NCBI GenBank assembly: GCA_027924585.1
Contig: BSBM01000007.1
Span: 13,607,501 to 13,671,500 of the forward strand
Direction of reading: 5' to 3'
DNA length: 64,000 nt
Source: Larix kaempferi
Lineage: Eukaryota > Streptophyta > Pinopsida > Pinales > Pinaceae
In this document: piece by piece, positions 10,527-21,553 of the stretch
How positions within the stretch are numbered: position 1 is the first letter of the stretch
Layout: every line of letters starts with the position of its first letter
The notes under the pieces: model-generated
The model's input: only the letters and a program-made list of their open reading frames with translations
Told to the model about the DNA's origin: nothing
Databases searched by the model: none
Position numbers and translations under genes: made by a program

Positions 10527-11860
10527 ATGCTAAGGAGGCCGCTAGTAGCGTGGCGGGAGAGAGAGATAGATGAGGAGTTGATGGGTTGGATTCGGGATGA
10601 CCCGGGTGTCCGGGAGGCCTTGGATGATGGCGGGCTCCTAAAGTTTGCCCAGATTCCACTTATGCGTTTAGTCAGAGAGCTGCTAAACAAATTGGTGGAT
10701 TTGTGGGTTCCAGTAGAGGGTGCATTTGTGGTGGGGGGTGAGCGTCTAGAGATCACCTTGTCTGATGTTTATTTCCTTACTGGCCTGCCTCGTTTGGGGG
10801 AGATAGGGGATCTCCAACCGAGGATTCCTGCGGGGTTGGACATTGAGGATCTCTTGGAGAGATTTTGTGTTCCTGAAGCTATTGCGCAGAACAACGCACT
10901 AAGTCTGACGTCTTTACGGGAGAGGGATATGCGGGCGGTAGGGGCTTGTGTTCTACGTGTGTTGGGTGCCCAGGAGCCACATCATTTGTCTAAGGGGAAA
11001 ACGGTGATGGTAGATCGTGTATTGAGAGGGACTTACTTTGCCTAGGGTCAGATTTTTTTGGCCTGTGTTCGGCAAGATCTGGACAAGGTCAGCCGGGAGG
11101 GGGGGGGAGTTTTGCTATGCCTCCTTCCTATGTTGTTTTTTCTTTGAGCGAGTACCGACCTTGCGGCTGCATGTGCCAGTTCGGGATGGGTTGCAGAGTG
11201 AGCCGTGGATGGTGCGGTGGGGGGAGTTGATGCCCCGGGGTGGTGGTGGTATCCGACGTTTCTTTTCGGCGGATATGTATGAACAGTGGGAGCAGATACC
11301 CTGCTTATTGATGATTATCCATATGCTGGCATGGACTTCCGTGGAGATCCGGAGATGCCTCGAGCTCAGGGACATGCTTGGGGTCTAGACGATATGTCTT
11401 TGTGTTTGGTTATCTGTTATATCATGTTTAGATATATTTTGTTATGAGTATAGCTAGAGATTTTTTATATGATATTGACTTGGTTCAGTTGTGTGATTGT
11501 GCAGATATTTGTTCGAGGCCACCAGCTGATCATGTGGGTCGTCGGGGACGGGCGATAGTGGTGGTACCGCCACTTGTGGCGGCGCTGCCTCCTCGTGTTC
11601 GAGGAGTTGTGCGTCCTCGAGACGATGCCCTGGAGGGCATACGGGAGACTTTGGAGGGGCTTCTAGTGGGAGCCCCAGAGGAGGGTTGGAGGGACTTGGA
11701 CCGACCCACTATTGAGCATTGTTTCGATGCTCCTTATGAGTGGTGGTCTATCCTGCTCAAAGTAGCAGTTGTGATGGCTAAGAGGAGGGCTCGGGATCAG
11801 GAGGATCCAGAGGAGCCAGCGGAGGAGGAGCCAGAGGATCCTGGGGATCATGATGACTAG
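10527..11860 (+). pseudogene. Antisense PMD (plant mobile domain, MAIN/MAIL-like) gene of Gypsy-1
   Basis: The frame starts at the first ATG after the predicted intron (MLRRPLVAWRER). It shows PMD hallmarks: a helical N-terminus, LLNKLVDLWVP, then LEITLSDVYFLTGLPRLGE (residues about 72-90), the equivalent of the LxDVxxLLGLP core. A TAG near 11043 and a frameshift at a run of nine G (11099-11107) break it; the protein resumes with CYASFLCCFFFERVPTLRL. A second frameshift near 11300 precedes DDYPYAGMDFRGDPEM. An intron (to about 11504, acceptor TTGTGCAG, donor unclear) probably separates a last exon ending in an acidic E/D/P-rich tail and TAG at 11860. The Gypsy-2 copy aligns over the whole length. 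PMD proteins act in plant gene silencing and development, and PMDs occur in plant transposons; a role here is unknown. It lies tail to tail with pol. Confidence 0.82.
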
Positions 11861-12372
11861 GTGATCATATATTTTCCCCCAAATGCTGATGAGCATATGG
11901 GGATGTACCTTTTTTGTACGACTTTGTATTTCCGTATATTGGGTGCCGAGGGCACCTATGACATGGTGACTATTAGGATGATATATATATATGTGTGTGT
12001 TTTGGTATATAGTCGTGTATGCAGGTGGATGCACATCTTGTCTATTTGTTTTCCTGTGGAGGTATGTTTGATTTTTGTATGCCCGTGGAGGCACATGTTA
12101 TGCATGTGGATGCAACATTTTAATTTTTGTATATGCCCGTGGAGGCTTGGCATATGTATCTTGTGTAGCCCGTGGAGGCATGTCATATATATCTAGTGTA
12201 TGTTTGTGTTTGTATGCCCATGGAGGCACATGTTATGCACATGGATGCAAATTTTGTTTTTTCTACATGGTTTGATTGGTGTGCCAATCTAGAATGTTGT
12301 TTGCCATATGGTCTGCTATACTGTTGAGATTCCTTGGGACATGTGTGAATGAAATGGACTCAAACTGTCGAA
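11861..12372. repeat. Intergenic repeats between the PMD gene and aRNH in Gypsy-1
   Basis: This is the 3' flank of the PMD gene and of the last pol domain. It contains several copies of a GCCCGTGGAGGCA motif (about 12082, 12140, 12170, 12218), two of them followed by CATGTTATGCA and TGGATGCAA, about 139 bp apart. No gene is recognisable. A poly(A) signal for the PMD transcript could lie here but I could not assign one. Confidence 0.65.
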
Positions 12373-12690
12373 TCATTTGTTTAGTGCGCAAGAATTTTCT
12401 GATAGACAGGGATCACGTACCTGGTAAATATTGTTGAGTTGGGAAACAAGGAGCTGGGAGTCCAAGAAAATGCTAAGGTGACTTATGCTCATTTGGAGAG
12501 CAGCGGCCAGGAGACCGGTCACAGCGTCGTACTCAGCTTGGGTTTTTGTGGTGGCACCTATGCACACTCCGTCGATGTGGATCAACTCATGCGAAGGGGA
12601 ATATATTACCCAAGCTGCAGAGGCAAGATTGGGAGACCAACGGCTTGCACCATCAGCGAAGCCAACGTAGCAAAGTGGAACAGGATCCAT
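12373..12690 (-). CDS. Gypsy-1 archaeal-type RNase H (aRNH) domain of pol
   Basis: This open frame of 105 codons matches the RNase H fold of the archaeal/plant type. The catalytic residues are visible as D13 (GFADGAS), E53 (QAEYDAV) and D77 (FLDSQLL). It follows integrase in the pol order. The start at 12690 is the first Met in a polyprotein segment, not a real initiation codon. Tat-lineage elements are known to have gained a second RNase H, which would digest the RNA strand of the RNA-DNA hybrid during reverse transcription. Since the first RNase H of this element has lost catalytic Asp residues, this one is the likely active enzyme. The C-terminal end near 12373 runs into non-coding sequence. 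Confidence 0.8.
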   Translation of the reverse strand: MDPVPLCYVGFADGASRWSPNLASAAWVIYSPSHELIHIDGVCIGATTKTQAEYDAVTGLLAAALQMSISHLSIFLDSQLLVSQLNNIYQVRDPCLSENSCALNK

Positions 12691-12779
12691 CTGTGGTCAT
12701 GCAGGAAAAACAAATTTTTAGGTTTTTGTATTTTTTGTAAAAAAGAAAATAAGACTGCACAATTGTGGACTGTGGTGTC

Positions 12780-14065
12780 CATCAAATTTTCTATGGGTAA
12801 AATCGCTTGAGGTACAACCCATTACGTGGGTTGCGTAGGGGGTTCCTTCTGAGTCGGTCAGAATATATGCCCCCTGTCCGAGGCAGGTGTGTATAATATA
12901 TGGGCCTTGCCACATGGACACAAACTTTCCTTTTCCCGTTTTGTCATGAGCTTGATCATAGGCAAGTACGAGGTCGCCTTCACTAAATGCTTGTGGGTGA
13001 ACATGTTTATCGTAATGAAGTTTAGATATGTTCTTTGCGGCTTCAATTGTTTGGAGAGCTATGTGGCGATCTTCGTCGGCTTGCTCTAAAAGAAGTAAGC
13101 GTTCTTCAATCAGTGATGTATCGGGGAGAAGTTCTACGGAAATTTGTAATGTTGGTATCTAGCATTCAATGGGAAGGACAGATTCCACGCCATGAACTGA
13201 ATGGGATAGGGTAAATCCGGTGGCGGTCTTGGTCGACGTGCGATAAGCCCATAATGCAGGAAAAATCATGTGATGCCAATTGGATTTATGTTTGTCGACG
13301 GTGCGTTGGATGATGGTCTTCAAAATTTTGTTAACAACTTCGACTTGGCCGTTTCCTTGGGGGTAGTAGGCGGAGGAGAAATGGTGTTCAAACTTAAGGA
13401 GTGTGGACAATTCTCTCCAAACAGAGTCTTCGAAGTGAGAGCCATGGTCTGAGACGAGTTGTTTTGGTACTCCAGAACGAGCAATAACATGGTTGAGGAA
13501 AAAATGGGCTGCAGTGTCGGATTTACAATTGTAAGTAGGCATGGCTTCCGCCCATTTGGTAAAGTAATCAACAACCACAATAATGTGTTTGTGACCACCG
13601 ACTGATGTGGGATTGCAATCCATGAAGTCAATGGCCCATTTGCAGAATGGTCCAGCGGTGACAACCAGATGAAGGGGGGCGGGGGTCTTGCCTTTGGGGC
13701 AAAGAGCTGGCAGTTTTGGCAGTGTTTGATTGCTGTGATACAATTAGTGAATAATGATGGCCAAAAATAACCTACACGGATCACCTTTTGGGCGGTGGCC
13801 ATTCCTGAAAAATGGCCGCCGCAGGCACCGCTATGACAGTCGTTAAGGACTTGTTCTGCTTCGTCTTGGGAAAGGCATCGTCATAAGATTGTGTCGACGC
13901 CACGTTGATAGAGGACATCACCCAAGAGGAGATAATGGGGGCCATGGGGATGGATGCGACGGCATCTGTCACGGCCGATGTTGGGTTGAAACTTCTGTGT
14001 GTAGAGGTATACCAAAATGTCGCCATACCAGGGGTCGTCCGACGAGATGATGAACAAATGTTCAT
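12780..14065 (-). pseudogene. Gypsy-1 integrase
   Basis: In minus-strand order the frame shows an HHCC zinc-binding region (CQNCQLF near 13690), the catalytic core (13743-13159) and the GPY-type C-terminal module (MWQGPYIIHTCLGQGAYILTD, 12915-12850). The DDE triad is intact: D39 in AIDFMD, D99 in VSDHGSHF and E135 in GQVEVVNK, with 35 residues between the last two. Frameshifts near 13740-13800 and a TAG after ESVLPIEC at 13159 break the protein. No chromodomain follows, as expected for the Tat rather than the chromovirus group. Confidence 0.88.
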
Positions 14066-15460
14066 CGATTAGATCAGTATATATAATTGGTGATGACAAC
14101 GATGATGGTAAGTCCATAATGAGTTGAGCAAGTGCTAATGCTTTGGTGCTCTTCGGGGTTTTAAAAGTTAGGTCATATTCTTGTAAGATAATCACCCATT
14201 TGGCAACATGGCCTTGTAGAAGGCGACGATTCAAGAGATAGACCATTGGATTGGAATTGGCCACAACCGTGGTGTGGCTGAGGAGAATGTAATGTCGCAG
14301 CTTTTGTACTGAAAAGACGACGGCGAGGGCCATTTTCTCTTCATGTGGGTAGAGGAGTGGTGGGCCTGACAAGGTCTGGCTCACATAGTAAATGACATGC
14401 TCTTGGCGAGCGGAGTCTTCTTGGACGAGTACTCCGGAAATGACGTAATTTGATGCCGAAATGTAAAGGGTAAAGTCTTTTGTGAAATCTGGTGGAGAAA
14501 TCAATGGGGCACTTGTAAGTGCTTTCTTCAGGTCCGTGAAGGCTCCTTCTGTTTGGTCGTCCCATATAAAAGCGGGTATGAAGATGTAGCAAACAGAGGA
14601 AACCATGTACTGTGGTGGCATACTCTGGGACAAAACGATGAAGGAAGTTGGATTTCCCCTGGAGGCTTTGAAGCTGTCTTAATGTACGTGGTGAGGGGAG
14701 GTCCACTATGGCTTGAAGTTTTAGAGGGTCAACGGTGATCCCTTTTTCTGAAATGACAAACCTTAGCAAGCGGCCTGCTGTAACGCAAAATACACATTTA
14801 AGCGGGTTCAAGTGGATTTTGTATTTGTGGCAACGTAAGAAAACTTGTCGAAGATCTTTTAAATGGTCAGATCGTTTCTTAGATCGGGCGGTGAGGTCAT
14901 CTAGATAAACTTTAATGATTTTATGCAGATCATGAAAGCAATAAGTCATGGCACGTTGGAAAGTGGTTCCCGCATTCTTGAGACCGAAAGGCATGACGCG
15001 ATAGGCGAAGGTGCCCCATGGGGTAGTAAACGCGGTATTGTATTGATCTTCTTTACGGATTTTGATTTGGTTATATCCGGAGAAACCGTCCATAAAAGAG
15101 AGTACCTCATGCCCCGTACACTCATCGATTAGTTGGTCAATAAATGGTGCGGGGAAGTTATCTTTGGGACAAGCTAAGTTGAGGTCGCGGAAGTCAGTAC
15201 AGACGCGGATGGTGCCTACTTTCTTATTAACTGGTACTAGATTTGAAACCCAGGTGGTATATGCAATCAAGTATATGAAACCTGCTGCTCAAAGCTTCTC
15301 GATTTCTGCTTTGACGGCTGAAAGCTTGGATGGGTGAATGGGACGTTGTTTCTGGCGGACCGATGATATGTTGGGCCAAGTGTCTATGTGATGTTCTATG
15401 ATGGTAGTATCAAGACCAGGCATCTCAGTATAAGACCAGGCGAAGACATCCCGAAATTAT
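13881..15460 (-). pseudogene. Gypsy-1 reverse transcriptase and first RNase H
   Basis: RT runs from about 15457 to 14640. It contains VCTDFRDLNLACPKDNFP, FMDGFSGYNQI, MPFGLKNAGTTFQRAM and the catalytic YLDD at 14896-14907. In-frame stops occur near 15453 and near 15290 (EKL-stop-AAGF), and a frameshift near 14630 separates the RNase H. The RNase H frame (14633-13881) has LYISASNYVISGVL where gypsy RNase H normally has a catalytic Asp in a DAS motif, and VVANSNPMVYLL where a second Asp is expected; the Glu block EEKMALAVV remains. The first RNase H therefore looks catalytically dead by descent, a state known for dual-RNase H elements. Confidence 0.9.
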
Positions 15461-17756
15461 TGGAAGAGTTTCTTATAAGCTTGGGTTTCTTTTTCAGTGT
15501 AAGATGCACCTAAAGAGATAAGCTTAGGTTTTCCGGGGGTGGTAGAGATGTCGATTTTTATAATGGGAAAAATGTTAGCCATGTTACCTTCTTCAAAGGC
15601 TTCTGGAGCTGGGATTCGGTCCTTGAACCAATCGACCTTGGTTGGTAAGAAGTCTTTGGATTCAATGGATAGTTGGTTTTCCACGGTGGATGTAGACGCC
15701 TCAGGGAGGAAGTATGATCGATGGTGCATATCATCCCAAGGGTAGTCCGGTGCGGTGAGTGTTTCTAGAATTTCCTCATCAGTACGAAAGTAATGGGACC
15801 ATAAATTAACTGGCTCGGGTTTATAAGTAGTTGAAATCATGTAAATGGTATTAATTTCTTCTGAATGGGATGATTCTGGAGGGAATATTTCCTCAATACG
15901 TGGGGGGGATATCTCTAGGTCGGCATTATTCATCTCGTATAGCGCTACTCTGTAATCTGGGAGATGTGGGCAGTGGTGTGAATAATGGCCGTAGATTCTG
16001 CATATTGCACAAGGGTGGTTTGTGCGCAATGATTTATCACGAGGTTGAGGTGGCAATTCTAATTTGACGACTGGAACATTGGTATCATCATCCAACATAT
16101 TCATGTGTTCTTGAAGTGCTGGTAGTTGTGGACATAGATGGGTGGCGTGGCCAATATCATCGCACAAGGAGCACTTAGGGAGTACATGGGTTGGGGGATT
16201 CTTGGCTAATTTGGGAGTGACTGGGGGGGTGCGAGTTGTGGGTGCAGTGTTGTAGGTTGGTGGACCTCTACCCCCAGTGTGGCAGGATTGAGGGGGGACA
16301 TAAGTAGATGTCGATGTAGTGCCCCTTGCTGGAATTGATCGACTTTGGGGGTTCGAACCACCAGGTGGTGGGCGATTTTGGTGGTTTGGTATGCCAGGTG
16401 GTGGATGGTTTGACATATTCATAGGTTGTACCGGTTGTAGGACAACGGTCGGAGTTAGTGGGGGAGTTGGGGCAAGTAAGTACCATATAGGTAATCCTAA
16501 TGTTAAACTTGGAAGGTTGAGTGTAGCCATTACTGGCGTGCTGACAACTCCTGAAAACGGAAACAAGAACGGGATTGTGGGAATCGGTGTTGTTTCGATA
16601 TGACTAGGCACGATGGGTGCTTGTGGCGGTGGTTGAGGTTGTTGAGGATGTTGTTGTTCGTTGTGTGATAGGGTACACAAATCGGATACTGCAGTTACCT
16701 GAAGAGGGGGTGGGATTGACGGGAAAGAGCTGGTCATGGGAGTATCCGAATATATCCCGGGTCCGACTGATGAGACGAATGATGTTGGTGCACTAAGAAT
16801 GGGTTGTTCGATCATGGGAAGAACATTTTCTGGTGCTGCGGGATCATTGGGATCATAGTATGTAATCTGGTCGATTTTGACTACACGTCCTTCGCGGGGA
16901 AACATCATGATGCAGAAAACTGAAGAAGCGACAACTTTCATTTTATACATGTAGCTGCGTCCCAGAAGGAGATTGTAATCAAGTTGGGCGTTAATGACCT
17001 CTATATCTATGAGGACCAGTTTGCCCCCAAGCTGTATGGGTACGTTCACAAATAAGCCTTGAGGTTGAGTTACACGGCCGTCGTAAGCTCGTAATGCGGT
17101 AGTTGACGGTTGTAGCATTGGGGATCCAAGTTTCTACCATACGAAAATCGACATGACGCAGGTGGAGGCCCCTTCATCGATTATGCATCGATGAACGACG
17201 AGGTTGCGAATGGAGACGGAAACTTGAAAAGCTAGAGATGAAGGCAGGAAAGGTTCAGCTTGTTCTAAGTCGAAAGCCATCATGTTAGAGTCGTTTGGAT
17301 CTATGGCACCAATGGCAGATGACAATAATTTTCTCTGTGCAGGACAATTTTTTAGGATTTCAAGAGCGGACATAGCAGCGGGGGACTGAGCTAAATCCTC
17401 TACAATGTTATAGTTGGAGGCTGCACGAGCATTCGGGTTATTGTTAATCCGTCTCAAAGGGAAACGAGGCGCTTTGGGACCCCCGTCCATGGGCATATTG
17501 GGTATGTGACGTGGTTGATCGGTCGGGAGAGTACTCGACAATGGGTCGGTAGGTGTGGCCTCAGGGGCGGATCCGTATTGATTTCAACGGGTTTGAAGAT
17601 TGACATCATAAGCAAATGGTGAGTGTTGGACTCTGTATGCTGGTAGTCAGCTGCAGCGTAAGTAATTTGCTGCTGTGTTGCAGCGGATCCTTGAGGGGGA
17701 TCATTTGGACGAGTGTTTCCTGTGCCTTGGTTTGGTAAGGGATTTTGTAATATCAT
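15457..17756 (-). pseudogene. Gypsy-1 aspartic protease and long proline-rich linker with two extra zinc knuckles
   Basis: The protease active site IIDEGAS is at about 17178 (D122 of the frame starting at 17541), and the typical DYNLLLGRSYMYKM block follows near 16950. A TAG at 17134-17136 is the only break between 17541 and 15457. The linker (about 16900-15900) is rich in P, T and S. It then holds two CX2CX4HX4C knuckles, at 16132-16173 (CSLCDDIGHATHLC) and 15970-16011 (CAICRIYGHYSHHC). The second resembles the gag knuckle of the same element. The pre-RT segment ends with PWDDMHHRSYFLPE and EEGNMANIFP, also present in Gypsy-2, which marks the family relationship. Protease would cut the gag-pol polyprotein. 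Confidence 0.87.
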
Positions 17757-17779
17757 GGGTTGTGGCTGAGGAGGGGATG

Positions 17780-19830
17780 CTGGTTGTGCAGCATGTCCTT
17801 GTCATTGGGCGTCGTCGGTCCAGAGTTGATGCGCTCGATCTAAATGGGGACAATTATGTGTGTAATGGCCGTAGAATCCACATATGGAACATGGATGGTT
17901 TGTTCTCAAGTTTTTATTTTTAGCCTATTTCGGTGGACAGTTGGGGTTTTGGTTGGGGGGAGCAGCATTATCATTGTTTGGAGGATTAGGTGGTGGTGCA
18001 CCTTGGTTGTGTTGCTGGTTGTTTCCGCGATTTTGTTGACCTCCTTGGTTACGCTGGTTGTTTTGGTTTGGAGGTTGGTTTTGTTGTGCATAGACATGCC
18101 CTTGGGTAGTGGGTGGATTTTGAGGTTGTGCAGGCTCTGGAGCAGGTTACGGTGGGTAGTAAGAAGGAGGGTTCTGAGGTGGCCCTGGTGTTTGTTGCGG
18201 TTGTGGGTAACCTTGAGCTACTGGAAGTGTTGGAGCAAGAGGTGCTGCCTGTTGGGGATAATAAGCTGGTTGGGCTTGTGGCTGGACTGGAGTCTGGTGG
18301 GCCTGTTGGTTATAGTATGAAGGTGGTGCATAAGCTGATGGTGCTTTCCCATAACACTGTGGTGGACATGAGGGTCCATGAGTGTGGTGGGTGTGTATTA
18401 CTGGAGCATACGAAGTTGTAGCTCCAGAATGAGATGTAGCCCTAGAAAGGTCTGGGGCATTGTTTGTACTCATCATGGTAAAAGGTTTGTTTTGCATTGT
18501 AACCTGGCCGATAATACCGTCGGCGGCATGGGATGCCCCCGACGCGTCATGGCGGGATGGATCGCCGCGCAAAGCGTCAGGTAAAATAGTGTATAGATAT
18601 CCTGACTGGGCATATATGAGGTTGAATTGTTGAGCTTTTAAGATGGCTTCTTCTTCCGACTGGGGTCGTTCAGAAGCTACATCTTTGGCTATGAGGGGGA
18701 GGAGTGATTTGAGGAACCAGTCCAAAAAGATACGGTCGTCAAGCTTTATCTTGCAGAGGCTATGGCGTTTACGCCACTCATGGATATGATCAGTGATGTG
18801 TGTAGCGGTGTTCTGTCTACAAGAAAAAAGTATTTCCACTCCTGCATCATAGCATACAGGTAGTTGAAAGAACTGGAGGAAAGTTGAGGCGAGGGACGTA
18901 AATGTAGTGTGAGTCCCATGTGGCTGCTCAATGTACCACTTGGCTGCAGAGCCGGTGAAAGTTCTTTGTAAAAGTCTCAGTCTAATAGAATCATCTACTA
19001 TGGAGTTGGAGGAACACCATAGGTGAAACAACATGATATGGTTCTAGGGATCTTCCCCACTTTTTCCTTCAAATTTTGGGATATCTGAGGGAAGCTTTGT
19101 GGGCATGGGGGGCCATGCAGGGTCGTGTCTAATAGGGTTTTTGGTTAACCTTGCCAGGTCTGGTAAGTTTAGACTAGCCATGTATGGCAGATTGGCAGAT
19201 GGGTGTGGTATGGTCACTGGGGGATAATTGCTAATGGTAGCATTGTGGATTGGTCCAGTGCCCCCTAAGGGTATGTTAGGTATGAAATGGATGTGTCCTC
19301 CAACCGATGTGGTGTGGGAGGGGCCTGCGCTCCCAACTGCAACATGGGTTGCAGATGGGTTAGGAATGGTTCCAGTAATTACTGGGATTTGGGTAGTGGC
19401 AATGAGAGGGGTGGTGACCCCCATGTTGGGTATACCTAAAATAGGTGGTGGTCCTGTGTTGGGAATGCCTAGAGGGGGGGGTGGCCCCCATATTAGGCAT
19501 GCCTAGGGGGGTTGTGGCTACCATGGTTGTCACGGTAGTAGTGGGGTTTGTTGATGTAGCTCCAACAACAATGCTGAAAAGGGGGTCATATTGTGATCCA
19601 ACCATGGGTTCGGTTGGTGATGTCTCGGTAGGGTGTTCGGATTCAGCCTCAGAATCGGATGTAAAATGAGGCGCGTCAGAATCAGATGACTGGGTTCTAT
19701 TTCGATGATGTGTGGAGTCAAGGGATAACGCTCCACGTCTATGACGTGTAGATTCAAGTGTAACGAACTGAGGGGGTTCACCCTGAAAATGGCGGGATCG
19801 TCTTAAGTTCTCAATGGTGAGAAATGTCTA
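17780..19830 (-). pseudogene. Gypsy-1 gag
   Basis: The gag core (19424-18147) includes LPYMASLNLPDLARL, IPKFEGKSGEDP, MLFHLWCSSNSIVDDSIRL and GSAAKWYIEQPHG. A single TAG at 19044-19046 sits where Gypsy-3 has CAG. A Q/P/Y-rich region follows, then one CX2CX4HX4C knuckle at 17850-17891 (CSICGFYGHYTHNC). The likely start is the Met of MVGSQYDPLF at 19605, matching MSGTPFDPLF of Gypsy-3; coding similarity continues upstream to about 19820 without an ATG, so a start there is possible. A frameshift occurs between 19424 and 19360. Gag forms the particle and binds RNA in the cytoplasm. Confidence 0.88.
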
Positions 19831-21530
19831 GAAATGCCAATGGATGGTGGTGAGATAAAAAAACTCAAGACCCTAATGCCACGATGTGTGCAGGAGGGGA
19901 GTGTGAAAAAATAATGGCTCTCAAGTCAACAACCAACCTCAAAAGCACTTATTATAATAGCTGTGCTATAAAAAGTAGAGGAATCAAGAAAAGTGGTCAG
20001 AATGCAAAAAATCAAACGACTCCTAGAAAAAAGTGGTGCTCACTAGACCAAGGGGGGTAGAAGAGCATGCAAACGCCTAACTAAAAGTGGTATTATGACT
20101 CAACTAAACATATCCTCTGCAAGGTGATGAAATCCAAGTCAGACAATATGGGTAGTGGAATCAAAGGCTAAATATCCCCCTACCGGGAGGGACACCGGGT
20201 AGACAATCCTAAAAAATGGCCACTAAGATACCCCGTTCATGACACGTTCGGTTGGGTGAATCTGCAGTTTGGTTCTATTGCCGCTGTACTCCCATACAGG
20301 TGGTACATCGAGAACTACAAAAGGTATTCTTTGGCTATTGAATGGATAGCGGTATTCCACTCAGGCTTCCGAAACCAGTCTGACTACTTCAACCCTCCTA
20401 AGGGAGAGGACTTCCCGATAAATTGGTGTATAACCGTGTCAGCAAATAATAAGGGATTTTTGGGAACCTAAGAGTCAAACACTATGTCTTAGATGTAAAT
20501 AATTGAGAGGTGTTATTGGAACACCTATCCCCCCAATCCTACCTAGCTACAAGATTCTTCAAGTGTTCTCCAAGTGGGGTTAAAGCGTTTATTGAGTTTA
20601 AGTAGATTTTAAGGCTCAGTTAATTAAAAATGTGGCAGATTGGGTGCAAGTGTGATTATTTAACTGAAAATGAATTTGCCTCGATTGGGCGATTGATTAC
20701 AAATTAAAAACAAGATGATTCCAATTTGCAAAAAATAAAAGGCTTTTTTTGAAATGTAAATGCTTTAACAAAAATACTTCAAAAACTATGGACTTTTGAC
20801 ATAATTTTTAAAGGAAAGCAAATATTGTAAAAATTGCAAGAAATAAATGGATTTCTAAGTGCTTGCTTGGGCAAAACTATTGAGCAAATCGGAAAGATGG
20901 TTCGAAATTTGCAAAGAAATGAAATCTATGATCTAAACAAAGTGCTAAAAACTTTTCTTTCACTTGTTGAAATTTTTTAAAAAGATTTTAATTGAGCATA
21001 TGTAATAGAAAAAAGATTCAGTATTGCTGCAATAATGCAGAAAAAATAATGCTGGATGAAATAGGCTAAAGGGGCAAAAATGCAGCAGAAATTTTCTAAA
21101 AATTGGGCCAAGCGAAAAACAAGAGCATTGTGGGTTTATGGGAAAAAGCCGCGATGTGCATCGCAGGTTTGAGACGCGAAGTTGCGATGTGCAGCGCGGA
21201 AAAAAGCCGCGAAGCCGCGATGTGCAGCGTGGAAAAAGGCTGCGAAGCCGCGATGTGCAACACGTAAAAAGGTCGCGAAGCCGCGCAGAAAAAGGCCGCG
21301 AGGTCGCGATGAGTCGCGCGACTGTCAGGAGAAAAGTCGTGATGCGAAAATGAAAAAAATGGTCACCGAATATGAAACCAAAAAGTGAAATTTCGATCTG
21401 TTAATGGCTACAGAAAGGGCCAAAAGCTAGAGCAACAATGAATATGTTGTCTAGTATGGCAGATCTGCTAATTGGAATGGTAAAAACAAGCAAAAAACAA
21501 AGATCTAAAGAAAAAATTTAAAGCTCGAAG
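19831..21530 (-). other. Gypsy-1 leader (PBS to gag), with a GC-rich repeat block
   Basis: About 1.7 kb without gag or pol domains. The part 20110-20560 is clearly homologous to 61320-61760 in Gypsy-3, including a TACCGGGAGGGACACCGGGT block. A plus-strand frame at 20256-20471 has a counterpart in Gypsy-3. At about 21140-21345 a tandem block of GAAGCCGCGATGTGCAGCG-type units occurs; the same kind of block is at 60400-60720 in Gypsy-3. The remainder is AT-rich. Confidence 0.7.
20256..20471 (+). other. Short frame antisense to the Gypsy-1 leader, shared with Gypsy-3
   Basis: This 71-codon frame contains EWIAVFHSGFRN and NPPKGEDFP. The equivalent frame of Gypsy-3 (61624-61412, minus) has EWISVFHSGFQN and NPPRGEAFP. 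Both are antisense to their element. No known domain is visible, and similarity at the DNA level alone could explain it. Confidence 0.3.
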
Positions 21531-21548
21531 TCCCCAGCAGAGTTGCCA
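21531..21548 (-). other. Gypsy-1 primer binding site (tRNA-Arg type)
   Basis: On the element strand TGGCAACTCTGCTGGGGA lies five bases beyond the LTR. It fits the complement of the 3' end of plant tRNA-Arg with a few mismatches; Ogre/Tat elements are known to use tRNA-Arg. Confidence 0.75.
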
Positions 21549-21553
21549 AAAAC

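Noticed and set aside
10527-11860. PMD gene as an ordinary host gene into which the element inserted
   Set aside because: The gene lies wholly within the LTR-bounded element with its target duplication, and the diverged Gypsy-2 has it at the same place and orientation.
17844-18320. Plus-strand frame of 158 codons
   Set aside because: Antisense shadow of the Q/P-rich part of Gypsy-1 gag; V/L/W-rich with no motif.
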